Assembly: GCF_009870825.1 (NCBI RefSeq)
Contig: NZ_WTWY01000009.1
Coordinates: 124,001 to 188,000, forward strand
Origin: Paenibacillus sp. USDA918EY
GTDB taxonomy: Bacteria > Bacillota > Bacilli > Paenibacillales > Paenibacillaceae
DNA: 64,000 bases
Direction: 5' to 3'
Notes under the pieces: generated by a model
Told to the model about the DNA's origin: nothing
Database searches by the model: none
What the model saw: the letters and a program-made list of their open reading frames with translations, nothing else
Position numbers and translations under genes: made by a program
Shown: positions 1 through 7,307 of the stretch, one piece after another
Numbering within the stretch: the stretch's first letter is position 1
Layout: each line of letters opens with the position of its first letter

Positions 1-367
1 TTTTTAATGATCGTAAATGCATAAGTATCTCGTTTTCGATACAGCGGGCGGCAAACGTGGCGAGTTTCGTTCCTTTTCCCGTCTGAAAGCTTTCGATCGC
101 TTTGATCAGCCCGATGGTGCCGATCGAGATCAGATCCTCCAGGTCCTCGCCGGTGTTGTCGAATTTTTTGACGATATGAGCCACCAGCCGTAAGTTATGT
201 TCGATCAGCATATTGCGGGCATGAGCATCTCCTTCGGACATCAATTGAAGGTATTTGCTCTCCTCTTTTTCCGTTAGGGGCTGAGGAAAAGCGTTATTTT
301 TGACATACGATACCAGCAGCGTCAGTTCTTTAATAAACAGGGCGATAAAACTGAATAATCCGGGCAA
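1..367 (-). CDS. sigK: RNA polymerase sporulation sigma factor sigma-K (pro-form), N-terminal part
   Basis: This is the N-terminal 122 codons of the late mother-cell sigma factor, cut by the window edge. After a pro-peptide of about 20 residues (hydrophobic LFSFIALFIKELTLLVS) come YVKNNAFPQPLTEKEE and the core-binding region 2 motifs NMLIEHNLRLVAHIVKKF, DLISIGTIGLIKAIESF and AARCIENEILMHLR, which match Bacillus sigma-K closely from memory. In the family the pro-peptide is removed by SpoIVFB at the S-Y junction, and that junction is present here. The start is taken as TTG at 367 because a strong AGGAGG lies about 8 nt upstream and no ATG fits. The frame is intact to the window edge, so whether the gene is whole or split by a skin-type element cannot be seen. 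Confidence 0.93.
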   Translation of the reverse strand, partial: MPGLFSFIALFIKELTLLVSYVKNNAFPQPLTEKEESKYLQLMSEGDAHARNMLIEHNLRLVAHIVKKFDNTGEDLEDLISIGTIGLIKAIESFQTGKGTKLATFAARCIENEILMHLRSLK

Positions 368-446
368 AGATGACACCTCCTGCTGAATGGCTTAGGCACC
401 GCGACTTCGTCTAAATAGGACGGCGGCTCACAAGTGCGGTCTGTTC

Positions 447-474
447 ATTCTATGTAGGCGATGACCCATCTGTG
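447..474 (-). promoter_or_regulatory. Candidate sigma-E/sigma-K-type promoter for sigK
   Basis: On the minus strand CATAGAAT (447-454) fits the -10 of mother-cell sigma factors (CATAnnnT), with CACA 16 bp upstream (471-474) resembling the short -35 of sigma-K promoters. Spacing is right, but the motifs are short and could occur by chance. Confidence 0.25.
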
Positions 475-751
475 CCTGTACGGCCCGCGAAAAAGTGAAA
501 TTCGAATCGGGGGTATCTTTGATCGCCGCAGCAGATATGGCCGAATCGAATCCAAGGTGATGATGAACCGTTCGCCGCAAAAATTCCGCCACAAAAACGG
601 CCCACGTGATAAAAAAGAAAAAAACGTACGGTTTGACCGGACGGCTGCAACAAACGATGGCTTTGACCTATTTTCGTGAATGTCGAAGGATTTTTCGCAT
701 AAATGTCGAAATCACCTCCTTGAAAAAGACCAAACAAGGAGGAATTTGTAA

Positions 752-1501
752 ATGAAGAAAAAGATGCTACTGACGGCTTCCTTGGGCTTGTCCTTTGTGC
801 TGGGCACGGTAACCGCCTCTCAAGCTGCCTCTACCTTGGAGAAAATCCAGGCCAATTTGAATCATGGGCTCACTTTCCTGCTCAACGGGGAAGCTTGGAC
901 GCCTAAAGACGCCAACGGCGCAAAAGCCACGCCGATCAGCTACAAAGGAACGACATACGTGCCGCTCCGCGCTGTGGCCGAAGCCACAGGAGCGGAAGTG
1001 AAGTTTGACGGAGCCAAGCAGCAAATCACGATATCCACCGGCTCAAATCAAGCAGAAGCGGAAACGCCCAACAAGCAAGGAGAACGGGTACCGTTCAGCG
1101 TCAACAACGTTTCCCATCTCAAATGGAGTTATTTTGCGAGCGGCATCACGCGCAACAAAGCGGATCTGCTGTTCGGGGAAACCCAATACGAGACGGCTTT
1201 CATCGTTAACGAAGTCAACAGCGCAGGCCAAGGCGTCGCCTTTAAAGTCAAAGAAGGGACGAAACGGGTAGGCGTCCTTGTCGGATTTAAATCGCCGAAA
1301 AGCGACGGCACGGCAACGTATTCCATCGCGGATAAAGACGGCCAGGCGCTTGCGACGGGCCAAATCGGAAACGGCAAAGTCGTCAACAACGAATTGGTGC
1401 TTCCTGCAGGGACGACGGAGCTTTACGTGACTTTCAAAGGCCCGGCCGGCGAAAAATCGACAGGATACATCCTATGGGATGAAAGCTGGCTGGAAAACTA
1501 A
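752..1501 (+). CDS. Secreted copper-amine-oxidase N-domain (stalk domain) protein
   Basis: A 249-residue exported protein. Residues 1-25 form a signal peptide (MKKKMLLTASLGLSFVLG, cleavage likely after SQA). Residues about 38-95 form the copper amine oxidase N-terminal 'stalk' fold, seen in the signature SYKGTTYVPLRAVAEATGAEV followed by ITIS. The C-terminal 130 residues look like a beta-rich domain (repeated short strands, KRVGVLVGFKSP, ELYVTFKGP) that I do not recognise. In Firmicutes such stalk domains occur on many wall-associated proteins and do not imply amine oxidase activity, because the catalytic domain is absent. A strong AGGAGG precedes the ATG and the gene stands alone with its own terminator. 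The role is unknown; binding to wall or polysaccharide is an inference. Confidence 0.85.
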   Translation: MKKKMLLTASLGLSFVLGTVTASQAASTLEKIQANLNHGLTFLLNGEAWTPKDANGAKATPISYKGTTYVPLRAVAEATGAEVKFDGAKQQITISTGSNQAEAETPNKQGERVPFSVNNVSHLKWSYFASGITRNKADLLFGETQYETAFIVNEVNSAGQGVAFKVKEGTKRVGVLVGFKSPKSDGTATYSIADKDGQALATGQIGNGKVVNNELVLPAGTTELYVTFKGPAGEKSTGYILWDESWLEN

Positions 1502-1520
1502 AGGCTCTCTTAAAAAAGAA

Positions 1521-1552
1521 AACGGCGCCGCATGCGGATGCGGGCCGTTTTT
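1521..1552 (+). terminator. Rho-independent terminator of the stalk-domain gene
   Basis: AACGGC and CCGCAT arms pair with ATGCGG and GCCGTT around a GCGG loop, followed by TTTTTGTG, 20 nt after the stop codon. Confidence 0.85.
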
Positions 1553-1629
1553 GTGATTTTCGCCGTACCCCCGGCCCTTCCCAGCCCCTTTCCGGCAAGA
1601 CCGCTTAAATCAGCCGATCCGCTCCCGGG

Positions 1630-1890
1630 CCTCTTCCGTCAGCCGGAGCACTGTTTCCGTACGCGCACGACTTCGCCGATGATTAGGAGCGCAGGATTTT
1701 TCACTTTCATCCTTCGGCAGACGTGAGGGATACTGCCCAGCGTGCCGATCAATATGCGTTCGGCCTCGCCCGTTCCCTGCTCGATCACCGCGGCGGGGCT
1801 CGCTTCAGATTTGCCGTGCACGATCAGCTCCCGCAAATTTCCTCCATCCGTCCAACGCCCATATAAACGACGAGCGTATCGACGCCGTGC
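1630..1890 (-). pseudogene. Remnant of uroporphyrinogen-III C-methyltransferase (C-terminal end, frameshifted)
   Basis: Two minus-strand frames carry consecutive pieces of a SUMT/CobA-type enzyme, the SAM-dependent methylase of siroheme synthesis. Just left of 1890 one frame reads LAHGVDTLVVYMGVGRMEEI and then stops. After a frameshift near 1830 the next frame continues LRELIVHGKSEASPAAVIEQ, GTLGSI and NPALLIIGEVVRVRKQ, the family's usual C-terminus. Everything upstream of about residue 150 of a normal enzyme is missing, and the fragment runs directly into an unrelated gene fragment on the other strand at about 1890. It is therefore a truncated, frameshifted remnant and not a functional gene. 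The match is from memory of the family. Confidence 0.75.
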
Positions 1891-1895
1891 GCCAG

Positions 1896-2111
1896 CAAAT
1901 CCCATCTGTGGCACGGATCGAGGAACGGAAATGGATCGACCAAGCGAAAGGCATTTTATGCGAGCTGAAAAACATATCGGACGCCGAAGCTTATGACCTG
2001 CTGCGGAAGCAGGCATTGAACGAGCGGAAACGAATGGTCGACGTGGCAACCTCCATCGTTCGTCTTCACCCATTGCTTCGCCGATCCGATTCCGGAGGGA
2101 TCAACAAATGA
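1896..2111 (+). pseudogene. Remnant of an ANTAR-domain antiterminator/response regulator
   Basis: The plus frame holds a C-terminal ANTAR domain: IEERKWIDQAKGILCELKNI, then SDAEAYDLLRKQALNERKRM and VDVATSIV. ANTAR proteins (NasR, NasT, AmiR) bind leader RNA to prevent termination, often in nitrate and nitrite assimilation operons. The receiver or GAF domain that should precede it is absent; the frame begins abruptly at the junction with the methyltransferase remnant. The stop codon overlaps the ATG of the next frame (ATGA at 2108-2111), showing that the two were once a translationally coupled pair. Confidence 0.75.
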
Positions 2112-2365
2112 TGGCTGGGCGGGCGTACTCCATTGAAGAAGGGATATGCCTGCAAAACGCCGCTGGAATCCGGCAAGCCGTGGACGTTATACTGCCGTTA
2201 GTGAGCGAACATAAAAATTGCCGGATGAATATTCGACGTTTCGACACGATTGCGCACATCTGAGGATTCATGTCGTCGACGGCGAACGTATGGAAAGAGA
2301 TCCTCATAACCAGCCGTCCGCCGTGCAACCTGGTATTGGTGCCGCATTGCGCCCAGGCGATTTAA
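2108..2365 (+). pseudogene. Unrecognised coding remnant interrupted by a stop codon
   Basis: This frame starts in an ATGA overlap with the ANTAR remnant and reads MMAGRAYSIEEGICLQ onward. It is interrupted by TGA at 2261 and then continues in frame (GFMSSTANVWKEILITSR, NLVLVPHCAQAI) to a TAA at 2363. The composition and the overlap suggest it was once a gene of about 85 codons or more. I do not recognise the family. Given the neighbours it may be another part of a lost nitrate-assimilation operon, but that is inference. Confidence 0.4.
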
Positions 2366-2373
2366 ACGAAAAA

Positions 2374-2402
2374 CGCTGCAAGCCCTCTTCGGGCTTGCAG
2401 CG
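2374..2402 (-). terminator. Rho-independent terminator of the VOC gene
   Basis: A perfect 12-bp stem (CGCTGCAAGCCC / GGGCTTGCAGCG) around a 5-nt loop, followed on the minus strand by TTTTTCG. It lies just after the stop of the gene at 2409. Confidence 0.9.
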
Positions 2403-2408
2403 GACCAT

Positions 2409-3041
2409 TTAACAAAATTCCATGACGCCAACGTCTTGGATATGAACCTTCACCGGAAAAATCTCCGCGGTTTTTTTCGCGAAAAACCAGCGCCGGTCTT
2501 TTTTTACGACGATCAGCAGCCCGTACTCGTCCCCGACCGGCACAAATTCGAGGCCGCCTTCCCGATACTTCGGAAACCCCCGGCCGACAAGCTCATCCAC
2601 AAACGGCGGCACTTCCTCCTTCACGATGCCGACTTCGCTGACGCATAGCAGGCTTTCCGCATCAAAGGGTCGGTCCGACGCGTTATTCAGGCTGTGCCTT
2701 GCGATCAGCTCCAGGATATTGCCGGCGGGGTCCTCGAAATACACCGAATGGGCGTTCCAATCGGTAGAATTCGTTTCGTCTTCGCCGTCTTCCGTGTTCA
2801 GCGCCGTTTTTTCGGCGATCCAAGCTTTTGCCTCCCGGAACCGGTTTTCGGGGATGTTAAACGCAAAATGGTAAAAAGGCCGCCCTTCCTGCGTTTCTTC
2901 AAACGTCAGCGTTGTTTCGCCGATCCGCAGCGATAAAAAACTCTCCCCCTCCGCAACCACCGGCACCTGCAGCACATCCTTGTAAAAATGCTTGAGCGAA
3001 TCAAGCTCGGCCGTTTTTAACGTCACATCGATAAAGCGCAT
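2409..3041 (-). CDS. VOC (glyoxalase/bleomycin-resistance fold) family protein
   Basis: A 210-residue cytosolic protein with vicinal-oxygen-chelate fold features. The N-terminal half (RFIDVTLKTAELDSLKHFYK, then FLSLRIGETTLTFEE and FYHFAFNIPENRF) and the middle (SVYFEDPAGNILELIARHS) match a two-module VOC domain. The E of GNILELIARH corresponds to a usual metal ligand. The remaining residues (about 130-210) form a less typical half-module. Family members include glyoxalases, dioxygenases and drug-binding proteins, so no substrate can be named. An AAGGAGG precedes the ATG. It is monocistronic with a strong terminator. Confidence 0.85.
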   Translation of the reverse strand: MRFIDVTLKTAELDSLKHFYKDVLQVPVVAEGESFLSLRIGETTLTFEETQEGRPFYHFAFNIPENRFREAKAWIAEKTALNTEDGEDETNSTDWNAHSVYFEDPAGNILELIARHSLNNASDRPFDAESLLCVSEVGIVKEEVPPFVDELVGRGFPKYREGGLEFVPVGDEYGLLIVVKKDRRWFFAKKTAEIFPVKVHIQDVGVMEFC

Positions 3042-3150
3042 CTCAACAACCTCCTTGGCGGTAATTTTTTCCTTTCCTTTGGTTAGATCTTAACGGACCC
3101 GCTCCCCGTTTTCAATTCCCTTCAAGCTAAAAGCCAACCTTCGTCTGCAT

Positions 3151-3178
3151 AAAAAAAGCCCCGGATATCCGGGACTTC
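3151..3178 (-). terminator. Rho-independent terminator of the lactonase gene
   Basis: AAGTCCCGGATATCCGGGGC on the minus strand folds as a hairpin and is followed by seven T residues. Confidence 0.85.
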
Positions 3179-3205
3179 CCTTATTTATAAAATGATCCTT
3201 CCGGC

Positions 3206-4264
3206 TTAAAACCGGTCGGCCCACACGCATACCGGCTTTGAAATTTGGGCCGATTTGCCCGTAAAGGCCAGCTTGCCGCTGTCCGCGTCTCTCGCAAACA
3301 CGGCGAGGTTGTTCGTATCCCGGTTCACGACAAGCACGTAACGTCCGCCCGGTACGATGGAAAAATGGCGCGGATGTCTGCCTTCCACGGATACATGCTG
3401 AACCGCGTCAAGCTTGCCTGTTTCCGCATCCACCGCGTAGACGACGATGCTGTCATGCCCGCGGTTGGATCCGTACAGGAAACGTCCGTCTGCCGAAATC
3501 GCAATTTCCGCGCATCCGTTCTCGACCTTTACGCCTTCCGGCAGCGTCGATACGGTTTCGATTTCCGTCAAGGATCCCTGCTCCGCGTCGTAACGGAACG
3601 CCGTGACGGTCGATTGCAGCTCGTTGATGACGTAAGCGAATTTTCCGTTCGGATGGAACGTAAGGTGGCGCGGCCCGGCGCCTTCCTTCACCGTCGCTTC
3701 GCTCACCGGAACCAGCTTGTCCTGATCGATGCGGTATGTAAAAATGGTGTCCAGCCCCAAATCGCATACGAACAAAAACCGGCCGTCCGGACTATAGAAA
3801 GAGGAGTGAACATGCGATTTTTGCTCGTGTTTCCGCCCTTCATGGTTCCGGATGTCCAGCACCCGGCCTACCGTGCCGTCTTCCTTCATTTCGACCAGGC
3901 TGATCGAACCTTTATGGTAGCTCGTCAAAGTCAAATAACGGTTATCCGCGCTGCGCTGAATGTGGCAGGACGGTCCGTTCAGGGCATTCGCGCGGCTGGT
4001 TTCCTTCAGCTTGCCTTCTTCCGCATCGATATCGTACGATACCGCGTCGCTTTGCTTCGCCCCGTCCACCGCCGTTTCGCTGATCGCGTACAATTTGCGC
4101 CGCGGCGCGTCCAAATTCAGGAACGTCGGGTTTTTGAGCCCCGATACTTGATCCAGCCGGGTAAGCTCTCCATTGGTTTCGTCAAAAGCATATACATATA
4201 CGCCGTCCGCAGATTCTTCAGCATACGAACCTACGAATACGAGCATGCGCTGTTTATCTGCCAT
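3206..4264 (-). CDS. Lactonase-family beta-propeller protein (6-phosphogluconolactonase-like)
   Basis: A 352-residue seven-bladed beta-propeller of the Lactonase family (YkgB/Pgl type). It opens with MLVFVGSYAEESADGVYVYA and contains GPSCHIQRSADNRYLTL, HVHSSFYSPDGRFLFVCDLG, GPRHLTFHPNGKFAYVINE, GRFLYGSNRGHDSIVVY and HPRHFSIVPGGRYVLVVNRD. The repeated P-D/N-GR-F/Y patterns mark successive blades. Members hydrolyse sugar lactones such as 6-phosphogluconolactone, though many are uncharacterised. The start is placed at ATG 4264 (MADKQRM) because a GAGG lies upstream, rather than at the longer frame. A sugar dehydrogenase that would make lactones lies immediately upstream, which makes a shared substrate plausible. 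Repeat copy A1 lies in its leader. Confidence 0.85.
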   Translation of the reverse strand: MADKQRMLVFVGSYAEESADGVYVYAFDETNGELTRLDQVSGLKNPTFLNLDAPRRKLYAISETAVDGAKQSDAVSYDIDAEEGKLKETSRANALNGPSCHIQRSADNRYLTLTSYHKGSISLVEMKEDGTVGRVLDIRNHEGRKHEQKSHVHSSFYSPDGRFLFVCDLGLDTIFTYRIDQDKLVPVSEATVKEGAGPRHLTFHPNGKFAYVINELQSTVTAFRYDAEQGSLTEIETVSTLPEGVKVENGCAEIAISADGRFLYGSNRGHDSIVVYAVDAETGKLDAVQHVSVEGRHPRHFSIVPGGRYVLVVNRDTNNLAVFARDADSGKLAFTGKSAQISKPVCVWADRF

Positions 4265-4315
4265 TTCGGTTTCGCCTCTTCTCAACTTTTTGTGTAACTT
4301 TGCAAATCGAATACC

Positions 4316-4433
4316 AGGATTTTGCAAAACGTTCGATTCCGGCCGCTCCCGGGTACAATATATAGACGAATGAAACCGTTTCGCTCCATATATTGCTGAT
4401 TGAAAGCCGCTCCTTGGACTTTTGCAAAATCCT
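4316..4433. repeat. Dispersed repeat family A, copy A1
   Basis: About 118 bp with inverted ends AGGATTTTGCAAAA / TTTTGCAAAATCCT, a conserved core ATTCCGGCCGCTCCCGGGT, and an inner dyad CAATATAT / ATATATTG. Copies with the same order of motifs lie at 40873-40989 and 53358-53472. It carries no open reading frame of note. Confidence 0.9.
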
Positions 4434-4444
4434 CATATGAAAAC

Positions 4445-4474
4445 ATTGTATCATTTTCAGCCGGTTTTCCGCAA
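4445..4474 (-). promoter_or_regulatory. Candidate sigma-A promoter for the lactonase
   Basis: On the minus strand TTGCGG (4469-4474), an 18-bp spacer and TACAAT (4445-4450). The start site would fall near 4438, so the whole of repeat A1 would lie in the 5' leader. Confidence 0.5.
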
Positions 4475-4565
4475 AACATTTCGGAAGGCCGAGAGCTTTT
4501 TCAAGCTTCTTGGACAGCGGCATCAACGCGGTTTTTCCGGCAACAATCGAGATTTTACCGCCGAC

Positions 4566-4606
4566 AAAAAAGCCGCCCCGGATCGAAACGATCGCTCGGG
4601 ACGGCT
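4566..4606 (-). terminator. Rho-independent terminator of the sugar dehydrogenase operon
   Basis: AGCCGTCCCG-type arms (4571-4580 with 4597-4606) enclose an inner GATCG/CGATC pair and are followed on the minus strand by a T run. Confidence 0.85.
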
Positions 4607-4619
4607 CCCTCTGCCGGTG

Positions 4620-6335
4620 TTACACGAGGCTTCCGGGTTTTTTGCGGTATTTGAGAATCCCTTCAGCCGCCCGGTACGCCAGCGCACCCACGGTGCCTGT
4701 AGGGTTGTAGCCGCTGTTATGCGGGAATGCGGATGCCCCGATGACGAACAGATTATCGACGTCCCACATTTGCAGGTAATTGTTGACCGCGGAGGTGTCG
4801 GGGCTGCTTCCCATGATCACCCCGCCGGTGTTGTGCGTCGATTGGTACGTCGTAATTTCGTACGGCGCCAGCTTCGTATTGGCCACGACGTTGTTTGCGC
4901 CCATCTGTTTCAGGATTTCGCCGCATTTGGCCCCCATGAATTTGACCAGCTCCCTGTCCTGGTCCTCGAAGTCGAACGTAATCCGCATAAGCGGATCGCC
5001 GAATTCGTCCTTGTACGTCGGGTCGAGGTCCAGGTAATGATGGCGGAACGGCATGCAGGAGCCTTGAGCGCCGACATTCAAATGGCGGTTCGCGTATTTA
5101 ATGGAAGCCGCTTTGTAGTCCTTGCCCCAGGTCGGCGTTCCCGGCGGAACCGTGTTGTTCTGGATCGGCCGCGCCCCGGTTTGGCTGTAGGAAATGTTGG
5201 CTCCGTGAATGAAATTGAGGTCTTTATGGTCGAAGTTGTCGCCGTTGAAATCGTCGATGCACATGCCAAGCGACCCCGCTCCGGCAAACAGGTTGAATTC
5301 CTTGTCTTCGTAAAAGCCGACGGCGGCGCCTTTAAGCACCTGGTAGGCATAGTTTCTGCCGATCACACCCGTTCCCGTTTTCGGATCGTAAGGTTTGCCG
5401 ATGTTCGACAACAGCAGCAGGCGGGAGTTGTTAAAGACATAACTTGTCAGCACGACGATGTCGGCCGGTTGTTCGTATTCTTCGCCGGTGGTGGTATCGA
5501 TGTAAAGCACGCCCGTCGCTTTGCCGCCTTTGTGCAGCACCCGTCTGACGTTGGAATGCGTGCGCAGCTCGAATTTGCCCGTGTTTTTCGCAACGGGAAT
5601 GACCGTGACGACCGGATCGGCTTTCGCCCCGTATTCGCAGCCGAAACGCTCGCAATATCCGCAATATTGGCAGGCCGCGCGCGCAATGCCGTCCGGGTTC
5701 GTGTATTGGTCCGACAGGTTCGCGGAAGGCATATGGTACGGATGGTAGTTCAGCCCTTTGCAGGAGTCGGCGAACAATTTCATCCCCGGCGTCGTTTTCA
5801 TCGGCCCCGTCGGATATTTTTCGGAACGTTTGCCTCCAAGCGGGTTTTCCTCCCCGGAAATGCCGGCGGTTTTTTCGAATTTGAGGAAGTACGGCTCCAG
5901 CTCATCGTATGTAATACCCCAATCCTGGATCGTCATCCCGTCAGGGATTTTATTTTTCCCGTAACGTTCGATCGTTTTGGACCGGATTTCGAAGTCGTAC
6001 GGAAGGAAACGGAAGGTTTGTCCGTTCCAGTGCACGCCCGAACCTCCCAGCCCGTCGCCGAGCAAGAAGGAACCGTAGGAACGCATCGGCAGCGCCCGGA
6101 TTTTTTCGTTGCCGCGGAACGTGATCGTCTCCCGGGACAAATCCTGAAACATCTCGTACCGCAGCGCGTAGCGCAATTCGTCGTGCACCATGAAATAATC
6201 TTCGGTTTTTCTTTCTTTGCCGCGTTCAAGGCCGACGACGGACAAGCCCTGCTTGGTCAGCTCCGAAGCGATGATGCCGCCTCCCCAGCCGACGCCGACG
6301 ATGACGACATCCGTTTTTGGCAGTTTCGTAGCCAT
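4620..6335 (-). CDS. GMC-type FAD-dependent sugar/gluconate dehydrogenase, catalytic large subunit
   Basis: A 571-residue flavoenzyme. It has an N-terminal FAD-binding Rossmann motif (VVIVGVGWGGGIIASELTKQ), the GMC loop LGDGLGGSGVHWNG, and a C-terminal catalytic region with STHNTGG and AFPHNSGYNPTGTVG, whose histidine and asparagine are the usual active-site pair. A cysteine cluster (CQYCGYCERFGC) resembles the 3Fe-4S site of bacterial FAD-glucose dehydrogenase large subunits, so electrons may leave through an iron-sulfur centre. It has no signal peptide. Its partner encoded directly upstream carries a Tat signal, so export as a folded complex is likely. The substrate (gluconate, glucose or another sugar) cannot be fixed from sequence, and no cytochrome subunit is encoded here. 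Confidence 0.85.
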   Translation of the reverse strand: MATKLPKTDVVIVGVGWGGGIIASELTKQGLSVVGLERGKERKTEDYFMVHDELRYALRYEMFQDLSRETITFRGNEKIRALPMRSYGSFLLGDGLGGSGVHWNGQTFRFLPYDFEIRSKTIERYGKNKIPDGMTIQDWGITYDELEPYFLKFEKTAGISGEENPLGGKRSEKYPTGPMKTTPGMKLFADSCKGLNYHPYHMPSANLSDQYTNPDGIARAACQYCGYCERFGCEYGAKADPVVTVIPVAKNTGKFELRTHSNVRRVLHKGGKATGVLYIDTTTGEEYEQPADIVVLTSYVFNNSRLLLLSNIGKPYDPKTGTGVIGRNYAYQVLKGAAVGFYEDKEFNLFAGAGSLGMCIDDFNGDNFDHKDLNFIHGANISYSQTGARPIQNNTVPPGTPTWGKDYKAASIKYANRHLNVGAQGSCMPFRHHYLDLDPTYKDEFGDPLMRITFDFEDQDRELVKFMGAKCGEILKQMGANNVVANTKLAPYEITTYQSTHNTGGVIMGSSPDTSAVNNYLQMWDVDNLFVIGASAFPHNSGYNPTGTVGALAYRAAEGILKYRKKPGSLV

Positions 6336-6360
6336 AATTAAATCACCTCTGGTTGTATTT

Positions 6361-7158
6361 TTAGGAATGTGGCAGATGCTCTTTCAAGCTGACCGGCGGT
6401 ATTTTAGCGAATTGGTCCTGCTCGATGATTTTTGTGTAAGACATTTGGTTGCCGGGATAATTTTTCAGCTTCCAGCCGTTCATGTTGGTGTTTCCGCCGT
6501 ACAGCGGATCCGCATAGACGCCTTCCATCGTTGCGTTGAAAAGCGTTTTGAAAAAGCCGCTGGCCGAAATGGTCGTCAGCTTGACCTCGTCCGTTTCGAA
6601 TGCCTTAAGCACGGCATCCTGCTCCTCCGGGGCAAGATCCTTGAACTTTTTCTGGTATTTTTTATTGCTGTAGTTTTGCATCTCCTGAAGGGCGATATCG
6701 AAAATTTCGCGGCGTTTCAGGCGGCCCTGGTAACCTTGCGTCGTTTCCCCTTTGTAGAAGGGACCCTGCATGTATTCCCTGCCGTTGTTGCCCCATTCGC
6801 CGGCAAGCTGGTGATCGATGTAGTAAGCAACGCCAAGCTCCTTGGCTCCGGGCCCGTTATCGTCCGCAGGGAAAAGGCGTTCCGTGGCGGCTTCCGTAAT
6901 TAAAAACTGTTCCTGGGTGAAGTACATGAGCGCCTGGTTGAAATTGACGGTTTCCGTCGCCGGAGCCTGGTTGTTGGCGGTGCCGTTGTTCACGTTATTG
7001 TTCGTGGTCGCTTTTTTTGGCGTCCGCAGCAAACTGCCGACGACTCCGCCGACGATCAGGCCGCCGACGGCATATCCCGAATTTTTCAAGAAATTCCGGC
7101 GCGATTGGTCCGGTTCTCTATGGTCTTTCAACTCTTTCTCTTCGGTTTCGTTAGCCAT
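6361..7158 (-). CDS. Gluconate 2-dehydrogenase subunit 3 family protein with Tat signal
   Basis: A 265-residue partner subunit. Residues about 16-50 form a twin-arginine signal: SRRNFLKNSG followed by a hydrophobic stretch YAVGGLIVGGVVGSLL, an almost perfect S-R-R-x-F-L-K match. The rest resembles gluconate-dehydrogenase subunit 3 (FLITEAATERLFPADDNGPG, GVAYYIDHQLAGEWG, EILDIALQ-like helices, GVYADPLYGGN, NLPGW-like end). Subunit 3 proteins chaperone and carry the flavin subunit through the Tat pore. The ATG at 7158 is chosen because GGAGG lies upstream; the longer frame lacks a site. The GMC gene follows after 25 nt, and tatC/tatA lie 1 kb away, both consistent with Tat export. Confidence 0.88.
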   Translation of the reverse strand: MANETEEKELKDHREPDQSRRNFLKNSGYAVGGLIVGGVVGSLLRTPKKATTNNNVNNGTANNQAPATETVNFNQALMYFTQEQFLITEAATERLFPADDNGPGAKELGVAYYIDHQLAGEWGNNGREYMQGPFYKGETTQGYQGRLKRREIFDIALQEMQNYSNKKYQKKFKDLAPEEQDAVLKAFETDEVKLTTISASGFFKTLFNATMEGVYADPLYGGNTNMNGWKLKNYPGNQMSYTKIIEQDQFAKIPPVSLKEHLPHS

Positions 7159-7307
7159 AAATGTCAACCTCCAACTGGTGTCGATGCACTCCAATGATTT
7201 GGGGTAACATCAGTTTTTTGTTATTTTGTCGAAATATCCCACAAATAATACATCCCCGGAAAGATAATCATAATCGTATGTTCAACATATCCAGGGAGGG
7301 ATTAACA

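Noticed and set aside
4254..4526. Minus-strand frame of 90 codons upstream of the lactonase
   Set aside because: It runs across a good promoter and repeat A1 and overlaps the lactonase start. No ribosome-binding site was seen.
4422..6341. Long plus-strand open frame of 639 codons
   Set aside because: It is antisense to the FAD dehydrogenase gene, arises from high GC at third positions, has no ribosome-binding site and matches no family.
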